5,215 bases of DNA from a bacterium (lineage in GTDB: Bacteria; Bacillota_I; Bacilli_A; RF39; UBA660): assembly GCA_029007415.1 (NCBI GenBank), contig JAQXHT010000057.1, forward strand, positions 1 to 5,215, in the 5' to 3' direction. Made by a program: the position numbers and the translations under genes. Below the pieces are notes generated by a model. It saw only the letters and a program-made list of their open reading frames with translations. It made no database searches and was not told the origin of the DNA. Shown one piece after another: positions 5,072 through 5,215 of the stretch (the stretch's first letter is position 1; the number at the start of each line of letters is the position of its first letter).

Positions 5072-5215
5072 ATATACAATAAATAATTTAGATTGTGCTA
5101 ATTGTGCTAGAGAAATAGAAGAAGCTCTTAGTAAAGATAAAAGATTTAACAATGTAGTTGTTAATTTTAACACTTCTAAATTATCCTATGAATCAGATAA
5201 AGTCTTTACTTTAAA
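5058..5215 (+). CDS. cadA: Heavy-metal P1B-type ATPase, CadA/ZntA type (5' part)
   Basis: Only the first 52 residues are in the window, and the frame is open to the end. They form the start of a heavy-metal-associated (HMA) domain: the metal-binding loop LDCANCAREIEEAL (11-24) carries CxxC at Cys13 and Cys16, followed by NNVVVNFNTSKLSYE (31-45), the usual second and third strands. LDCANCA is characteristic of CadA/ZntA exporters of Cd, Zn and Pb; copper ATPases usually have GMTCxxC. A free-standing HMA chaperone cannot be excluded from this piece alone, but the CadC-like repressor just upstream makes the efflux ATPase much more likely. The start is set by AAAGGAG six bases upstream. Overlap with the repressor suggests translational coupling and co-regulation from the 4645-4674 promoter. 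Confidence 0.8.
   Translation, partial: MKKYKYTINNLDCANCAREIEEALSKDKRFNNVVVNFNTSKLSYESDKVFTL

Noticed and set aside
1..5215. CRISPR array, tRNA, rRNA, insertion sequence or a new defence system
   Set aside because: No direct-repeat array, cloverleaf, rRNA-like or transposase sequence was seen. RhuM alone at the edge is not enough to claim a defence island.

Overview
The window comes from a low-GC, Gram-positive-type bacterium, most likely a Bacilli or Erysipelotrichia-like member of the Bacillota. The evidence is strong AAGGAG/AGGAGG ribosome binding sites, near-consensus TTGACA/TATAAT promoters, a Streptococcus PBP2b-like transpeptidase (so the cell has a wall) and a YlqF/RbgA GTPase. Tryptophan is encoded by TGG and the ylqF reading frame ends in TGA, so the standard bacterial code (table 11) fits. 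A mycoplasma code is not needed.

Layout. (1) 1-582: the 3' part of a RhuM-family gene. It is open from base 1, so the gene begins left of the window. (2) 582-1502: ylqF/rbgA, a 50S assembly GTPase, sharing one base with the rhuM stop codon. (3) 1511-1762, minus strand: an unrecognised 83-residue protein with a good ribosome binding site, the only minus-strand gene. (4) 1840-3930: a class B penicillin-binding protein of the PBP2b/elongation type. (5) 4009-4623: a divergent HAM1/ITPase-family protein with its own promoter and an intrinsic terminator. (6) 4694-5071: an ArsR/SmtB-family metal-sensing repressor under a very strong promoter, with a perfect inverted-repeat operator filling the -35/-10 spacer. 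(7) 5058-end: the start of a CadA/ZntA-type heavy-metal P-type ATPase, overlapping the repressor by 14 bases.

How the genes work together. The right end is a self-regulated metal-efflux operon: the repressor sits on its operator until Zn/Cd/Pb binds, then the ATPase exports the metal. The middle holds unlinked housekeeping functions: ribosome assembly, septal or lateral wall cross-linking, and probable nucleotide-pool sanitation. The left end is an accessory-type gene (RhuM) joined to an essential ribosome-assembly gene. I see no CRISPR array, tRNA, rRNA, transposase or clear new multi-gene system. The more unusual points are the HAM1 homologue lacking two nucleobase-recognition motifs, a calcium-loop-like motif beside the PBP active site, a 20-bp palindrome at the PBP stop codon, and the rhuM/ylqF coupling.
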